This document shows, piece after piece, positions 18,693-27,655 of a stretch of DNA of 64,000 bases (positions within the stretch are counted from its first letter, which is position 1; every line of letters begins with the position of its first letter). Location of the stretch: assembly GCA_937998305.1 (NCBI GenBank), contig CALLDL010000018.1:42618-106617 (forward strand), written 5' to 3'. This DNA is from an uncultured Desulfobacterales bacterium (lineage in GTDB: Bacteria; Desulfobacterota; Desulfobacteria; Desulfobacterales; UBA11574). A model generated the notes under the pieces. The model did not search any database. It worked only from the letters and a program-made list of their open reading frames with translations, and was not told where the DNA came from. Position numbers and translations under genes: made by a program.

Positions 18693-19517
18693 CTAATTAA
18701 GACGCTGGTCCGTATTTGGATTCCGCTCATTGATCAGTGAAATTTCCACCCGACGATTGGCCTGACGATTTTCAGGTAAAGTGTTATCAAACAGTGGTTG
18801 ATATTCTGAGAATCCCTGGATGGACACTCGCACAGGGGAGACGCCGTTATTGATGAGCGATTTTGCCACATTAATGGCACGGGCTGCGGACAATTCCAGA
18901 TTTGAGGGAAACTTTTCCGTATTAATGGGCGTGTTGTCCGTATGACCGGAAATTACCACCTGGTAACCCTTTTTAGAAGCAATGAATCCTGCTATCTTTT
19001 TAGAAATAAAATGATAGGCTTCGAGCAGCGTTGCTTCTCCTTCCCTGAATGTAATTCGCTCGCCCAGGACAAAGACAAGTCGGTTCTCTTCCCTTCGGAC
19101 GGAAAATACGTCGTTATCTTTTTCGTCCACAACGCTTAACACATCGGTACGGAGTTGATTAATCGCCTTGTCTAAACTTGTGTTTTTGTTCGCGGTAAAA
19201 AGAAGTTCTGTAGGGGTCATATCAGATTCTGCCAAAGATTCATTTTCCAATACCTGTTGAGAAGGGGGTGGTGTTTTGAACCCTATGGTCGGCCGATCAG
19301 TATTGGGACTGCTCGATGTCAGGTGCGTCTTGTCAGCGGACAGAGAATGAAGAAAGAGAAAAAATACCAGAAGAAGGGTCATTAGATCGACCATGCTCCA
19401 GAGCGGGACTTCTTCCTCAACGGTTTTTCGAGCCAGCATTTTCTGAAGCTGTATTCTTTTCCGTTCGGACAATTCAAGCTGATTCTTGAGTGTTTTTGTG
19501 CTGTTGTTCCTAAGCAT
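18693..19517 (-). CDS. motB: MotB-like stator protein with OmpA peptidoglycan-binding domain
   Basis: 274 aa. A cytoplasmic N-terminal region is followed by one membrane helix containing the proton-accepting Asp (LWSMVDLMTLLLVFFLFLHS, about residue 45), a linker, and a C-terminal OmpA/MotB domain (about 150-268: VVISGHTDNTPIN, LSAARAINVAKSLI, RQANRRVEISL). It pairs with the MotA-like gene just upstream, overlapping it by 8 bases. Together they form an ion-driven stator. No other flagellar gene is present, so flagellar motor, gliding or another rotor are all possible. Confidence 0.85.
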   Translation of the reverse strand: MLRNNSTKTLKNQLELSERKRIQLQKMLARKTVEEEVPLWSMVDLMTLLLVFFLFLHSLSADKTHLTSSSPNTDRPTIGFKTPPPSQQVLENESLAESDMTPTELLFTANKNTSLDKAINQLRTDVLSVVDEKDNDVFSVRREENRLVFVLGERITFREGEATLLEAYHFISKKIAGFIASKKGYQVVISGHTDNTPINTEKFPSNLELSAARAINVAKSLINNGVSPVRVSIQGFSEYQPLFDNTLPENRQANRRVEISLINERNPNTDQRLN

Positions 19518-20349
19518 TTTGTCTTTTCGCTGTCAATTTTTCCATGGGATTCGAAGAAACCGGCCATTTTGATGGAACCTGTGATTCAAACAAATCCTTT
19601 TGCCTTCCCTGGCAATTCTCCATATAGGATTGCAGGTGGTACGCAATAGCCCTGGAATTTTTGTTTTGTGAAATATCTAGCACACCTTCTATAATTACAT
19701 AAAGGAGTGCGGATTCTATCTTAAGATGTTCAGATAGCTTTTTGTGCAGCGGAAGAAAAAGAAAATTGGCTATCAACAAACCATATAAAGTGGTGAGGAG
19801 TGCGATAGCCATGCCTTTGCCCATATCCGCAGGAGATCCCAGATTGTTCAAAACGTTCATCAAACCGATGATGGTGCCCAAAAACCCGATAACCGGCGCA
19901 AGCTTTTGAAGGGTATTTAAAATGTTGACGAGAGACTCCTTTCGAGAAAAATAAATTTCATATTCTTTTTCCATGATTTTGTGAATTTCAAACGGATCAT
20001 ATCCATCAACAATCAGATCGATTCCTTTGCGCAGAAAAAAATTTTTGATACGATGTGCTTCTTTCTCCAATGCCAAGTTGCCATAGAGCCTTTTTACCCG
20101 GGACAATTTTGCGATATCTTTTACCAAAATCCGATAATCCATTTCTTTGCGGCGAAAAATCACAACCAATGTTTTGAATAAATCTCTATAGCTTTTCATG
20201 GGAAAAGATAAAAAACCGATAACAATGGTACCGCCAAGCACCAGGATACCGCTTTTAAGGTTCAATATCATAGATGTTTCGCCGACAATCTTTGTCGAAA
20301 GCCCCAGAAATAACATTATCCCTGCTGCTGGAATCATTTTTCGGATCAT
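19510..20349 (-). CDS. motA: MotA-like stator protein (MotA/TolQ/ExbB family)
   Basis: 279 aa with four hydrophobic segments: about residues 5-22, 31-50, 150-175 and 182-205. The MotA signature PVIGFLGTIIGLMNVLNNLG followed by ADMGKGMAIALLTTLYGLL is clear, and the large cytoplasmic loop between helices 2 and 3 is charged, as in MotA. It starts at ATG with AGAGGAA upstream and ends inside the motB start. Residues 250-279 form a divergent tail (QSYMENCQGRQKDLF). Confidence 0.87.
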   Translation of the reverse strand: MIRKMIPAAGIMLFLGLSTKIVGETSMILNLKSGILVLGGTIVIGFLSFPMKSYRDLFKTLVVIFRRKEMDYRILVKDIAKLSRVKRLYGNLALEKEAHRIKNFFLRKGIDLIVDGYDPFEIHKIMEKEYEIYFSRKESLVNILNTLQKLAPVIGFLGTIIGLMNVLNNLGSPADMGKGMAIALLTTLYGLLIANFLFLPLHKKLSEHLKIESALLYVIIEGVLDISQNKNSRAIAYHLQSYMENCQGRQKDLFESQVPSKWPVSSNPMEKLTAKRQNA

Positions 20350-20395
20350 TTTTCCTCTCCATAGTATTATCTTATTTATATTTGATTTACCCCGC

Positions 20396-20548
20396 TGTTT
20401 ATTGGAGCGTTGAGGAAATCCCGCTATCCGGGGTCGGAATGCTGTGGAGATCCCGTCTCAACGGGGTAGCGCGGGATGAATTCAACTAAAAGATAAGATC
20501 CCGCAGTTCACCTGCTGGAGTTTCATAAAATAGTTACACGATTTTATT
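20396..20548 (+). repeat. Dispersed repeat shared with 39021-39167, copy 1
   Basis: The shared pieces are TTGGAGCGTTGAGGAAATCC with CCCG, and then AAGATCCCGCAGTTCACCTG, CTGGAGTTTCATAAAAT and TTACACGATTTTATT. The end AAAAT-agtta-cacgATTTT can form a small stem. It lies upstream of motA and downstream of nothing on the other strand. Confidence 0.65.
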
Positions 20549-20858
20549 TGTACACAAATTCATATGCAGCTAGTGTGCCACAAGGATCAATCCGAATATA
20601 TTTCACATAAATATAATAAAAACGTAGTAATCTAAATGGATTGATAGATAATATGGAAAATGTTCAGGAGGAACAAAACACAGGGGTGAGGGGAAAATAT
20701 TTCCTGTTGTTAAATGATACACAGAAAATATCGCCGCATTAACAGATGGTGAAACCATAGGGCAGGATTTGTTTGAAATTCTTTGGATTATGATCCTTTG
20801 GTAGGAGCTGGCAAAAAAACATTGATAATAAAATAAAATTCTTTTATTATTAAAGAAA

Positions 20859-20935
<77 letters not shown>

Positions 20936-21097
20936 ACATAAGAAAAAAACAGTTTTAGGTACCATATGCTCGAATTTATGTCCACAAAAAAGATGTGGAC
21001 AGATGAGTCGGTCAGGTTTTCCCTTGATCAGGATATCAACATTTACTTTTTAAAAATTCCGCCTGTTGTTTATGCAACGTTGGGGTTCATGTGAGTT

Positions 21098-22072
21098 ATG
21101 AACAAGACTGCAAAAAAAAAGGGTTACAAAAAAAGACCCGATAAAATAAAAAAGAAAAATTCGGATGATATTAAAAAGCCGGGGCATTCTTCCTCAGACA
21201 CCGCTCTAGTAAAATTTGATCCGCTTCAGCGCTATCTGTCCGAAATAAGCAAATACAAGCTTCTCACCAGAGAGCAGGAAATCGAGCTGGGTAAAAGAGT
21301 TCAGGAAGAGGGAGACACAGAGGCTGCTTACGTTTTAGTAACAGCCAACCTGAGGCTTGTGGTTAAGATCGCGCTTGAATTTCAGAGGGTCTGGATGCAG
21401 AATCTTTTAGACCTGATTCAGGAAGGAAATATCGGACTGATGCAAGCGGTTAGAAAATTTGATCCCTACAAAAATGTGAAGTTTTCATATTACGCTTCAT
21501 TTTGGATAAAGGCTTATATACTCAAATTTATTATGGATAACTGGCGTCTTGTAAAAATCGGGACAACCCAGGGGCAGCGGAAATTATTTTTTAAGCTCAA
21601 AAAGGAAAAGCAGAAACTCATTGATCAGGGGTTTGATCCCAAGCCAAAACTTCTTTCAGAAAGATTGGGTGTGTCTGAGAGAGAAATCGTAGATATGGAT
21701 CAGCGACTTGATGGATGGGACGTTTCTCTGGATGCTCCGTTAAAGGATGATTCTGATGCGGGAAGGATAGAATTTTTGAGTTCAGAGGTAGAATCTACAG
21801 AAGATCAAGTGGCAAAAAAGGAGATCGAAACCCTTCTTCATAATAAAATTGACGAGTTCAAAAAAACGATGACGGCTAGGGAGCTTGAAATATTCGAAAA
21901 GCGAATTTTTGCAGACAGCCCGGCCACCTTGCAGGATATTGGTGATCGTTACGGTATATCAAGGGAACGTGTTCGTCAGGTTGAAAAAAATATAATCAAA
22001 AAACTAAGAGTGTTTTTTAAACAGGACATGCCTGATTTCGATTCTTACGACAGTGTCAAGGTTTCAAGTTAA
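21098..22072 (+). CDS. rpoH: RNA polymerase sigma-32 factor (heat shock)
   Basis: 324 aa sigma-70 family protein. Region 1.2 starts DPLQRYLSEISKYKLLTREQ, region 2 has NLRLVVKIALEFQR, LLDLIQEGNIGLMQAVRKFDP and FSYYASFWIKAYI, and the RpoH box is present as GTTQGQRKLFFKLKKEK. Region 4 ends LQDIGDRYGISRERVRQVEK. The RpoH box separates it from RpoD/RpoS types. The N-terminus carries about 30 very basic residues (KKKGYKKRPDKIKKKN) before region 1, which is unusual. Immediately downstream are two lipoprotein genes, apparently in the same transcript. Confidence 0.92.
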   Translation: MNKTAKKKGYKKRPDKIKKKNSDDIKKPGHSSSDTALVKFDPLQRYLSEISKYKLLTREQEIELGKRVQEEGDTEAAYVLVTANLRLVVKIALEFQRVWMQNLLDLIQEGNIGLMQAVRKFDPYKNVKFSYYASFWIKAYILKFIMDNWRLVKIGTTQGQRKLFFKLKKEKQKLIDQGFDPKPKLLSERLGVSEREIVDMDQRLDGWDVSLDAPLKDDSDAGRIEFLSSEVESTEDQVAKKEIETLLHNKIDEFKKTMTARELEIFEKRIFADSPATLQDIGDRYGISRERVRQVEKNIIKKLRVFFKQDMPDFDSYDSVKVSS

Positions 22073-22090
22073 AACAGGACATTTTTAAAA

Positions 22091-23809
22091 ATGAAAGTCA
22101 GCTCACTAAACCTGGCCATTGTAATTATGGTCATTTTATTTTTATCAGGTTGTGCACCTGATAGAAAAAAAACATTGCGATTGGATGAAAAACAGACAGA
22201 CACGGCGGTGGATGGCGTTGAACCTGAAAGTTCCTATTTCTATTTTACGGAAGCACAGTTACATCGGAATAAAGGTGATTTGGATAAGGCCATTCAATAT
22301 CTCAATAAAGCCATTCAACATGATCCGGAGTCTTCATATTTACAATTAGAATTGGCAGTTCTTTATCTTCAGCAAAAGGATAATACAAGCGCGTTAAACA
22401 TTGTCGAAAAGGTCATAAAAAAAGATCCGGAGAACATCAAGGCGCTGATCATTTATGGGAAGGTAAAACAGGAAGCAAAAAATTTTGAGGCTTCGGAAAA
22501 AGCATATGAAAAAATTATTAACATAGATCCAAAGCAAAAAAATATATATCTCCTTTTGGGCGGTTTGTACATGCAGGAAGACAAGCTGGATTCAGCCTTA
22601 AAGACCTTTCAAAAGCTTGTTCATAACTTTCCCGAATCATATGCCGGGCATTTCTTTATTGGAAAGATTTATGTTGCTCAAGACAATTTGGTAGGCGCTG
22701 AAACGGAATTTAAAAAAACCTTGGAATTAAATTCAGATCTTGAAGAGCCACGTTATGAACTTTTGAATCTGTATAAAACATTAGGAAAAGAAAAAGAAAT
22801 TGTTCGGCTATACAAAAGCCTTTTAGCAAAGGATCCCCAAAACATCTTAGCCGCAATGGAACTGGGATACTTTTATTATCAAAAGGGAAAGAAAAAGGAT
22901 GCTGAAAAAATATTCAAGGAGTTGGGCAATAGAAGCATCGTTGAAACAGAAGTGGTGAGAACGGTGGTTCAACTCTATTTAGATAAAAAGAAATATGATG
23001 AGGCCGTTGTTATACTTCAAGGAATGTTGAAGGGGGCGCCGAAAAACTCTGATCTTCATTACGTTATCGCCGTAACTTTTGATGGGAAAAAAGATTGGGA
23101 AAAGGCGATTGGGCATTTTAAAAAAGTAACGTCGGATTCCAAATTTTATTCAGAAGCGACGGTTCATATTGCATTTTTATATCAGAAACATAACAATACT
23201 CAAAAAGCAATCGATTATTTGAAAGGTGTCATCAAGGACACGCCGGACAATCCAGACTTTCTGCTCTATCTGGGCTCGCTTTATGAAGAAGAAGAAGAAT
23301 TTGAAAAGGCTGAAAACGTTCTTAAACAGGGTCTTTCAATTGAGCCCAACAACTCCGGTATCCATTTTCGTCTGGGTGTCGTTTATGATAAATGGGGTAA
23401 GAAAAAGTCTTCCATAGCACAGATGAAAACCGTTATAAGTATTGAACCCAAGAATGCCAATGCATTGAATTATTTAGGTTATACATATGCTGACATGGGA
23501 GAAAATCTAGATGAAGCCGAACGCCTTATCAAGGCGGCGTTAGAAGAAAAACCGGATGACGGTTATATTACCGACAGCCTTGGCTGGGTTTATTTTAAAA
23601 AAGGACTTTTCAACAAAGCGGTGAAATATCTGGAAAAGGCCGTAAGCCTGGTACCTGACGATCCTATTATATTAGAACATATGGGGGATGCATACTTTAA
23701 AATAAGCCATAAAGAAAAAGCACTTCAATTCTATAAACGGTCACTGTCAAAGAAAAAGAAAGACAAGGAACATCTTGAAAAAAAGATCCAGGAACTGACC
23801 GGTAAATGA
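22091..23809 (+). CDS. Large TPR-repeat lipoprotein
   Basis: 572 aa. A lipoprotein signal peptide with lipobox LSGC at about residue 22 is followed by some fifteen consecutive TPR units to the C-terminus (for example GDLDKAIQYLNKAIQHDPES, DEAERLIKAALEEKPDDGYI, GLFNKAVKYLEKAVSLVPDD). It is probably an outer- or inner-membrane-anchored periplasmic scaffold. It starts 18 bases after rpoH and its stop overlaps the next start as ATGA. TPR lipoproteins of this kind accompany outer-membrane or exopolysaccharide assembly. The specific partner is unknown, but the coupled DUF4292 gene is a candidate. Confidence 0.85.
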   Translation: MKVSSLNLAIVIMVILFLSGCAPDRKKTLRLDEKQTDTAVDGVEPESSYFYFTEAQLHRNKGDLDKAIQYLNKAIQHDPESSYLQLELAVLYLQQKDNTSALNIVEKVIKKDPENIKALIIYGKVKQEAKNFEASEKAYEKIINIDPKQKNIYLLLGGLYMQEDKLDSALKTFQKLVHNFPESYAGHFFIGKIYVAQDNLVGAETEFKKTLELNSDLEEPRYELLNLYKTLGKEKEIVRLYKSLLAKDPQNILAAMELGYFYYQKGKKKDAEKIFKELGNRSIVETEVVRTVVQLYLDKKKYDEAVVILQGMLKGAPKNSDLHYVIAVTFDGKKDWEKAIGHFKKVTSDSKFYSEATVHIAFLYQKHNNTQKAIDYLKGVIKDTPDNPDFLLYLGSLYEEEEEFEKAENVLKQGLSIEPNNSGIHFRLGVVYDKWGKKKSSIAQMKTVISIEPKNANALNYLGYTYADMGENLDEAERLIKAALEEKPDDGYITDSLGWVYFKKGLFNKAVKYLEKAVSLVPDDPIILEHMGDAYFKISHKEKALQFYKRSLSKKKKDKEHLEKKIQELTGK

Positions 23810-24666
23810 ATGGTTCAACTCAAAATATGCAACTCCCAACGATTCTTTTCATCTGCATATTTTTTATCTCTGCCTGCACCAGCCTTTCCCATAGAATTTC
23901 GGAAGAATCAACAGGATATCATTCGCCATCTGAAGCCAAAGCGATTATTTCGATTCTGAAAAGCCAAAATCATAGACTCAAAACCATCAAAGGTGTGGGT
24001 AGAATAAGCTTTTTGGAAAGTGAGGAAAAGGAGATGACCACCCGAATCGCTTGGGTTGCATCCACACCCGATAAAATTCGAATTACACTTAGCAGCGTTT
24101 CAGGGCATCCTATGGTCAGTGCCGCAAACGACGGCCAGTGGTTCTATTTTGTTTCCCATGCCAGTGGTGATTTTTATAAAAAACGCCCTACAAATTTCAA
24201 TATGAAACGTTTTTTTTCAGTATCTATTAAATCCGAAGACATTGTTGATATTTTGTTTGGTCGTATTCCGGTGGTAGAGTATGATTCAACGGATTTCATG
24301 GAAGACAGGTCTTTAAAGGGTCGACCCGATAAAGACTTCGAGAGTGCCGAAGTCTCATTTTTAAATAAGGATATTAAAGGGAACAAAAATTACTCTGTTC
24401 TTGTTCTAAAAAATAAATGGGGAAATATTCGAGAGAAGATTTATCTTAACGATAGACAAGATGTTTACAAGATCGAAATGTTCGACTCAACCGGCGACCT
24501 TGTGTACCGGTTAGAACTAATTAGAATGCAGGAAATTAAATCCTATCGAGTTCCATATCGACTGAAGGTTTTAAATGACGATGGGGCGGGTTTCCAACTC
24601 GATCTGGATCGATACTGGGCTGATGCTAAAGTTTCTACGTCTGTTTTTACGTTGACACCTCCGTAA
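23806..24666 (+). CDS. DUF4292-type lipoprotein (LolA/LolB-like)
   Basis: 286 aa. Lipobox ISAC at about residue 24, then a predicted half-barrel of the LolA/LolB/DUF4292 type: IKGVGRISFLES (about 65), WVASTPDKIRITLSS, the surface-exposed GQWFYFVSHASGDFYKK and, near the end, VPYRLKVLNDDGAGFQLDL. Such proteins bind lipid or lipoprotein acyl chains. It overlaps the TPR lipoprotein by four bases (ATGA), so the two are translationally coupled. It might serve as a LolB-equivalent or a gliding/envelope factor. The family call is from motif pattern only. Confidence 0.7.
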   Translation: MNGSTQNMQLPTILFICIFFISACTSLSHRISEESTGYHSPSEAKAIISILKSQNHRLKTIKGVGRISFLESEEKEMTTRIAWVASTPDKIRITLSSVSGHPMVSAANDGQWFYFVSHASGDFYKKRPTNFNMKRFFSVSIKSEDIVDILFGRIPVVEYDSTDFMEDRSLKGRPDKDFESAEVSFLNKDIKGNKNYSVLVLKNKWGNIREKIYLNDRQDVYKIEMFDSTGDLVYRLELIRMQEIKSYRVPYRLKVLNDDGAGFQLDLDRYWADAKVSTSVFTLTPP

Positions 24667-24713
24667 TAAAGTTGAGTGCAGTAAAAATGTAAGGATTATC
24701 TCCCGAGTTGTAG

Positions 24714-25007
24714 TTAATTGAGGGGTCGGGGAGTTTTTCTACTAAATCCTTGAATATTAGCGGAATGGATGATCTTTTTTTAAAACGGGTGCTGTTTGAG
24801 TGGCTTAGGGATCGTTAGAAAGAACAGGCGCACGCCGAAATCGTATCTTTAAATAAATTGCAAATTATACAGTGAACCCATTGATTTTTTAAAGATTGGT
24901 TCCTGTTCTTTCTTTACGGAGCCTTGCCACGAGTTCACGCGTTTTAAATAAAGGTTATCCATGGAGCGATTTGACAAACAAAAACACCCCGATCCCTGAA
25001 ATAATTA
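24714..25007 (-). mobile_element. MITE-like element, full copy 2 (about 294 bp), inverted relative to copy 1
   Basis: It starts TTAATTGAGGGGTCGGGGAG and ends CACCCCGATCCCTGAAAT then AATTA, forming terminal inverted repeats. Its left half matches the reverse complement of the right half of the 11948 copy (AACGGGTGCTGTTTGAG, GGGATCGTTAGAAAGAACAG) and its right half matches that copy's left half (GCCACGAGTTCACGCG, TCCATGGAGC). It contains no ORF. It ends only 28 bases before the Mut7-C start codon and carries, or has displaced, any promoter there. Confidence 0.78.
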
Positions 25008-25034
25008 GCGCAAAATTTAATAATTTATGGACCA

Positions 25035-25502
25035 ATGGATAGTGCAAATGAGATACGCTTTGCTGCGGAGATGACCTTGGGGAAGCTGTCGAAATGGCTT
25101 CGAATACTTGGCTTTGATACCATTTATGCGTCAAATGTTACCGGAGAAAAATTGATCGATACAGCAAGAGGCCGCATCTTGCTCACCCGCACAAAACGAA
25201 TCCGGAACATGAAAATCGCAAAAGAGCGTATCTTTATAACTTCGAACCATCCATTTGAACAGCTTCGGGAAGTCGTTTTGGCGCTGGGCATTGCAAAAGA
25301 GGATATGCGACCTTTTTCAAGATGCATCCAATGCAACGCGTCGATCCGGTGGGTTGAAAAAAATGCTGTTCGGGGAAAGGTTCCCGATTATATCTGGGAA
25401 ACCCAGGACACGTTCCACACTTGCAATCATTGCCGGCGAATATACTGGTCCGGTAGCCATATCCAGCGGAGTCGTGATATCATAAAAAGAGTATTTAAAT
25501 GA
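25035..25502 (+). CDS. Mut7-C (DUF82) RNase-domain protein with zinc ribbon
   Basis: 155 aa. N-terminal PIN-like Mut7-C fold: RFAAEMTLGKLSKWLRILGFDT, then LIDTARGRILLTRTKRI with conserved acidic and basic residues, and a C-terminal zinc ribbon with CIQC (about residue 98) and CNHC (about 137). The family is named after the RNase domain of Caenorhabditis MUT-7, and bacterial members are uncharacterised or putative RNases. No good ribosome binding site is seen. It overlaps the next gene by four bases, so it leads a three-gene operon. Confidence 0.82.
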   Translation: MDSANEIRFAAEMTLGKLSKWLRILGFDTIYASNVTGEKLIDTARGRILLTRTKRIRNMKIAKERIFITSNHPFEQLREVVLALGIAKEDMRPFSRCIQCNASIRWVEKNAVRGKVPDYIWETQDTFHTCNHCRRIYWSGSHIQRSRDIIKRVFK

Positions 25503-26290
25503 CATGGAAAAAATCTAAAAAAGTCATCGCGCTCGAAGCCCGTCTCAAAGACTGCAAAAATGTCATTACCCTTGGTGTTCGGCCGAATTTCTGTGATTAT
25601 AGCCCCAAGGAAGCGGTCATGATCCGCGATGCCCGAAAAATATACTATCCGACCACGTTTTATGCCGAACTGTTTGACGCCATGGGAAAAGAAACATTTC
25701 CCAGTTATCATACCTACAAATGTGTACAGGACAAGATCAAGCAGACCGCCTTGTTTGATCTTCTTGAAATACCACATCCTAAGACGAGGGTGTTTTATGG
25801 GAAGCGCCAAAAAAGCAACATTCAGAATCATTTTAAATTTCCATTTATCGCCAAAATTCCTAGAGGATCGGCCATGGGAAGAGGCGTATACTTGATACGA
25901 AATCCGGAAGACCTTTTATCATACTGCAGCCTGACAACCCCGGCATATATACAAGAATATATACCGTTGGACCGCGATATTCGAGTGGTGGTTATTGGAA
26001 ACGAGATTGTGCATGCCTACTGGCGCATTGCGCCTCCCGATGATTTCAGAAGCAATGTTGCAGTTGGTGCAACCATCAGTTTCGACCCTATTCCGCAAAA
26101 CGCCCTCGATCTTGCCCTGGATACTGCCCGAAAATGTCAGTGGAATGATGTTGGAATCGACATCGTTGACGATAACGGAGCACTTTATGTTCTTGAGGCC
26201 AATATGAAATACGGGAAGGAAGGATTTCGCAAGGCAGGAATGGATTACATTAAACTTATGGAGCGTATGATCGAGAATGGACACATTTAA
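25499..26290 (+). CDS. ATP-grasp (RimK-like) ligase
   Basis: 263 aa. ATP-grasp fold: FPFIAKIPRGSAMGRGVYLI (ATP-binding lysine and glycine loop, about residue 120), AYIQEYIPLDRDIRVVVIGN (RimK-type strand), and the metal-binding DVGIDIVDDNGALYVLEANM (about 222-241) with Asp, Glu and Asn. This matches RimK/ATP-dependent carboxylate-amine ligases. The substrate is unknown; relatives add amino acids to proteins or cofactors. It overlaps the Mut7-C gene by 4 bases and the dGTPase-like gene by 14, implying tight coupling. Confidence 0.83.
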   Translation: MTWKKSKKVIALEARLKDCKNVITLGVRPNFCDYSPKEAVMIRDARKIYYPTTFYAELFDAMGKETFPSYHTYKCVQDKIKQTALFDLLEIPHPKTRVFYGKRQKSNIQNHFKFPFIAKIPRGSAMGRGVYLIRNPEDLLSYCSLTTPAYIQEYIPLDRDIRVVVIGNEIVHAYWRIAPPDDFRSNVAVGATISFDPIPQNALDLALDTARKCQWNDVGIDIVDDNGALYVLEANMKYGKEGFRKAGMDYIKLMERMIENGHI

Positions 26291-27446
26291 AGACCAAAAT
26301 CTTAACATCATCAGCCTGGCGCTGAAAGAGCGAGAAACCGAGATATTGTCACCGGTGGCAACATTGAGTGACGACGGGGTGCGTCGTTTTCATGATGCGC
26401 GTCTTGAAGAGGGATATCGTCAGACGTTTTCAGTGGATGTGGATCGTATTCTGCATTCACGCGCCTACACAAGATATATCGACAAAACCCAGGTCTTTTA
26501 TCTGATTCACCATGATCACATTACGCACCGGGTTTTGCATGTTCAACTGGTGTCGAAAATTGCAAGAACCATTGGGCGTTGTCAGGGGTTAAACGAGGAT
26601 TTAATCGAAGCCATTGCATTGGGTCATGATATCGGGCACACTCCCTTCGGACACGACGGCGAAAGGTTTTTATCCGAACTTTGCAGAGCCAGTGGTATTG
26701 GCGACTTCCACCACAACGTTCAGAGCGTTCAGTTTTTAGACCGTGTAGAACGCAAGGGTAAAGGATGGAATTTGTGCCTTCAGACACTGGATGGGATACT
26801 TTGTCATGATGGAGAAGTTCATAACAAGGTTCTTAAACCTGAGCGAAACAAGACATTTGAGTTGATAGAAAAAGAGATGGCGCTGAAAAAGGAAAATCCT
26901 TTGACCCAACTCATGCCCATGACCCTGGAGGGATGTGTGGTTCGGATGGCAGATACCATCAGCTACATCGGTCGTGATATAGAGGATGCCATCCGGCTCA
27001 ATATGATTAAACGATCTGATCTTCCAAAAGAGAGTGTGGATGTTCTCGGAAATACAAACGGAACCATTGTTTATCATCTTGTCACAGATATTATCAATAC
27101 CAGCTTTCAAAACCCCTACATTGCTTTCAGTCAGAAAATATCCGAGGCCTTAAAGCGACTGAAGGAGTTCAACCTTGAGCACATCTACATGAACCCAAAA
27201 ATAAAAAAAGATACAGACACCATAAAAACACTTTTTGGGATACTTTTTGAACAGTATCTTGATGATATTGGAAATGAAAATCGGTCATCCGTAATATTTA
27301 CGGGTTTTTTAAAAGATATGTCTGAAGATTATATTCAAAATCACTGCAAAGAGGAAATCGTCAGGGATTTTATTGCCGGTATGACAGATCAGTATTTTTT
27401 GAGGCAGTGTCCTGAAGACATGCGACCGGAAATTATTAGTAAGTAA
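26277..27446 (+). CDS. dgt: dGTPase-like HD-domain phosphohydrolase
   Basis: 389 aa of the deoxyguanosinetriphosphate triphosphohydrolase-like family, converting dNTPs to deoxynucleoside and triphosphate. The HD metal site is visible: THRVLHVQLVSKIART (His), ALGHDIGHTPFGHDGE (His-Asp pair) and MADTISYIGRDIEDA (third Asp). The N-terminal RILHSRAYTRYIDKTQVF block is diagnostic. Its length of about 390 aa matches the shorter type 2 family rather than the 505-aa E. coli Dgt. It is last in the operon with the ATP-grasp and Mut7-C genes. An HD dNTPase can limit dNTP pools, including against phage. Confidence 0.88.
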   Translation: MDTFKDQNLNIISLALKERETEILSPVATLSDDGVRRFHDARLEEGYRQTFSVDVDRILHSRAYTRYIDKTQVFYLIHHDHITHRVLHVQLVSKIARTIGRCQGLNEDLIEAIALGHDIGHTPFGHDGERFLSELCRASGIGDFHHNVQSVQFLDRVERKGKGWNLCLQTLDGILCHDGEVHNKVLKPERNKTFELIEKEMALKKENPLTQLMPMTLEGCVVRMADTISYIGRDIEDAIRLNMIKRSDLPKESVDVLGNTNGTIVYHLVTDIINTSFQNPYIAFSQKISEALKRLKEFNLEHIYMNPKIKKDTDTIKTLFGILFEQYLDDIGNENRSSVIFTGFLKDMSEDYIQNHCKEEIVRDFIAGMTDQYFLRQCPEDMRPEIISK

Positions 27447-27580
27447 AAAAGTTTAAAGTGCCTAAAGTGAACTAAAGTGACTAAAATTAAGGTATTTTAT
27501 CATTTTTTAAATTGGCTTCGCCGTAGGCGGATTCCACAACTTTAGCTCACTTTAGCTCACTTCAAACTTTAGTCACTTTT
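27447..27580. repeat. ACTTTAG-type inverted repeat, copy 1
   Basis: Left arm AGTTTAAAGTGCCTAAAGTG with ctaaagtgactaaaa, right arm TTTAGCTCACTTTAGCTCAC with ttcaaactttagtcac. Units of nine to ten bases built on CTAAAGTG recur within each arm, and the arms are inverted. It occupies most of the gap after the dGTPase gene. Related copies: 37301, 42830, 51793, 55460 and an end at 63943. Confidence 0.7.
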
Positions 27581-27655
27581 ACGATTCTTCGCCATGTTGA
27601 ATGCGATGGCCTATTATAAAATGCGTTATCGAACTTATGAATCAGAGCACTAAGC

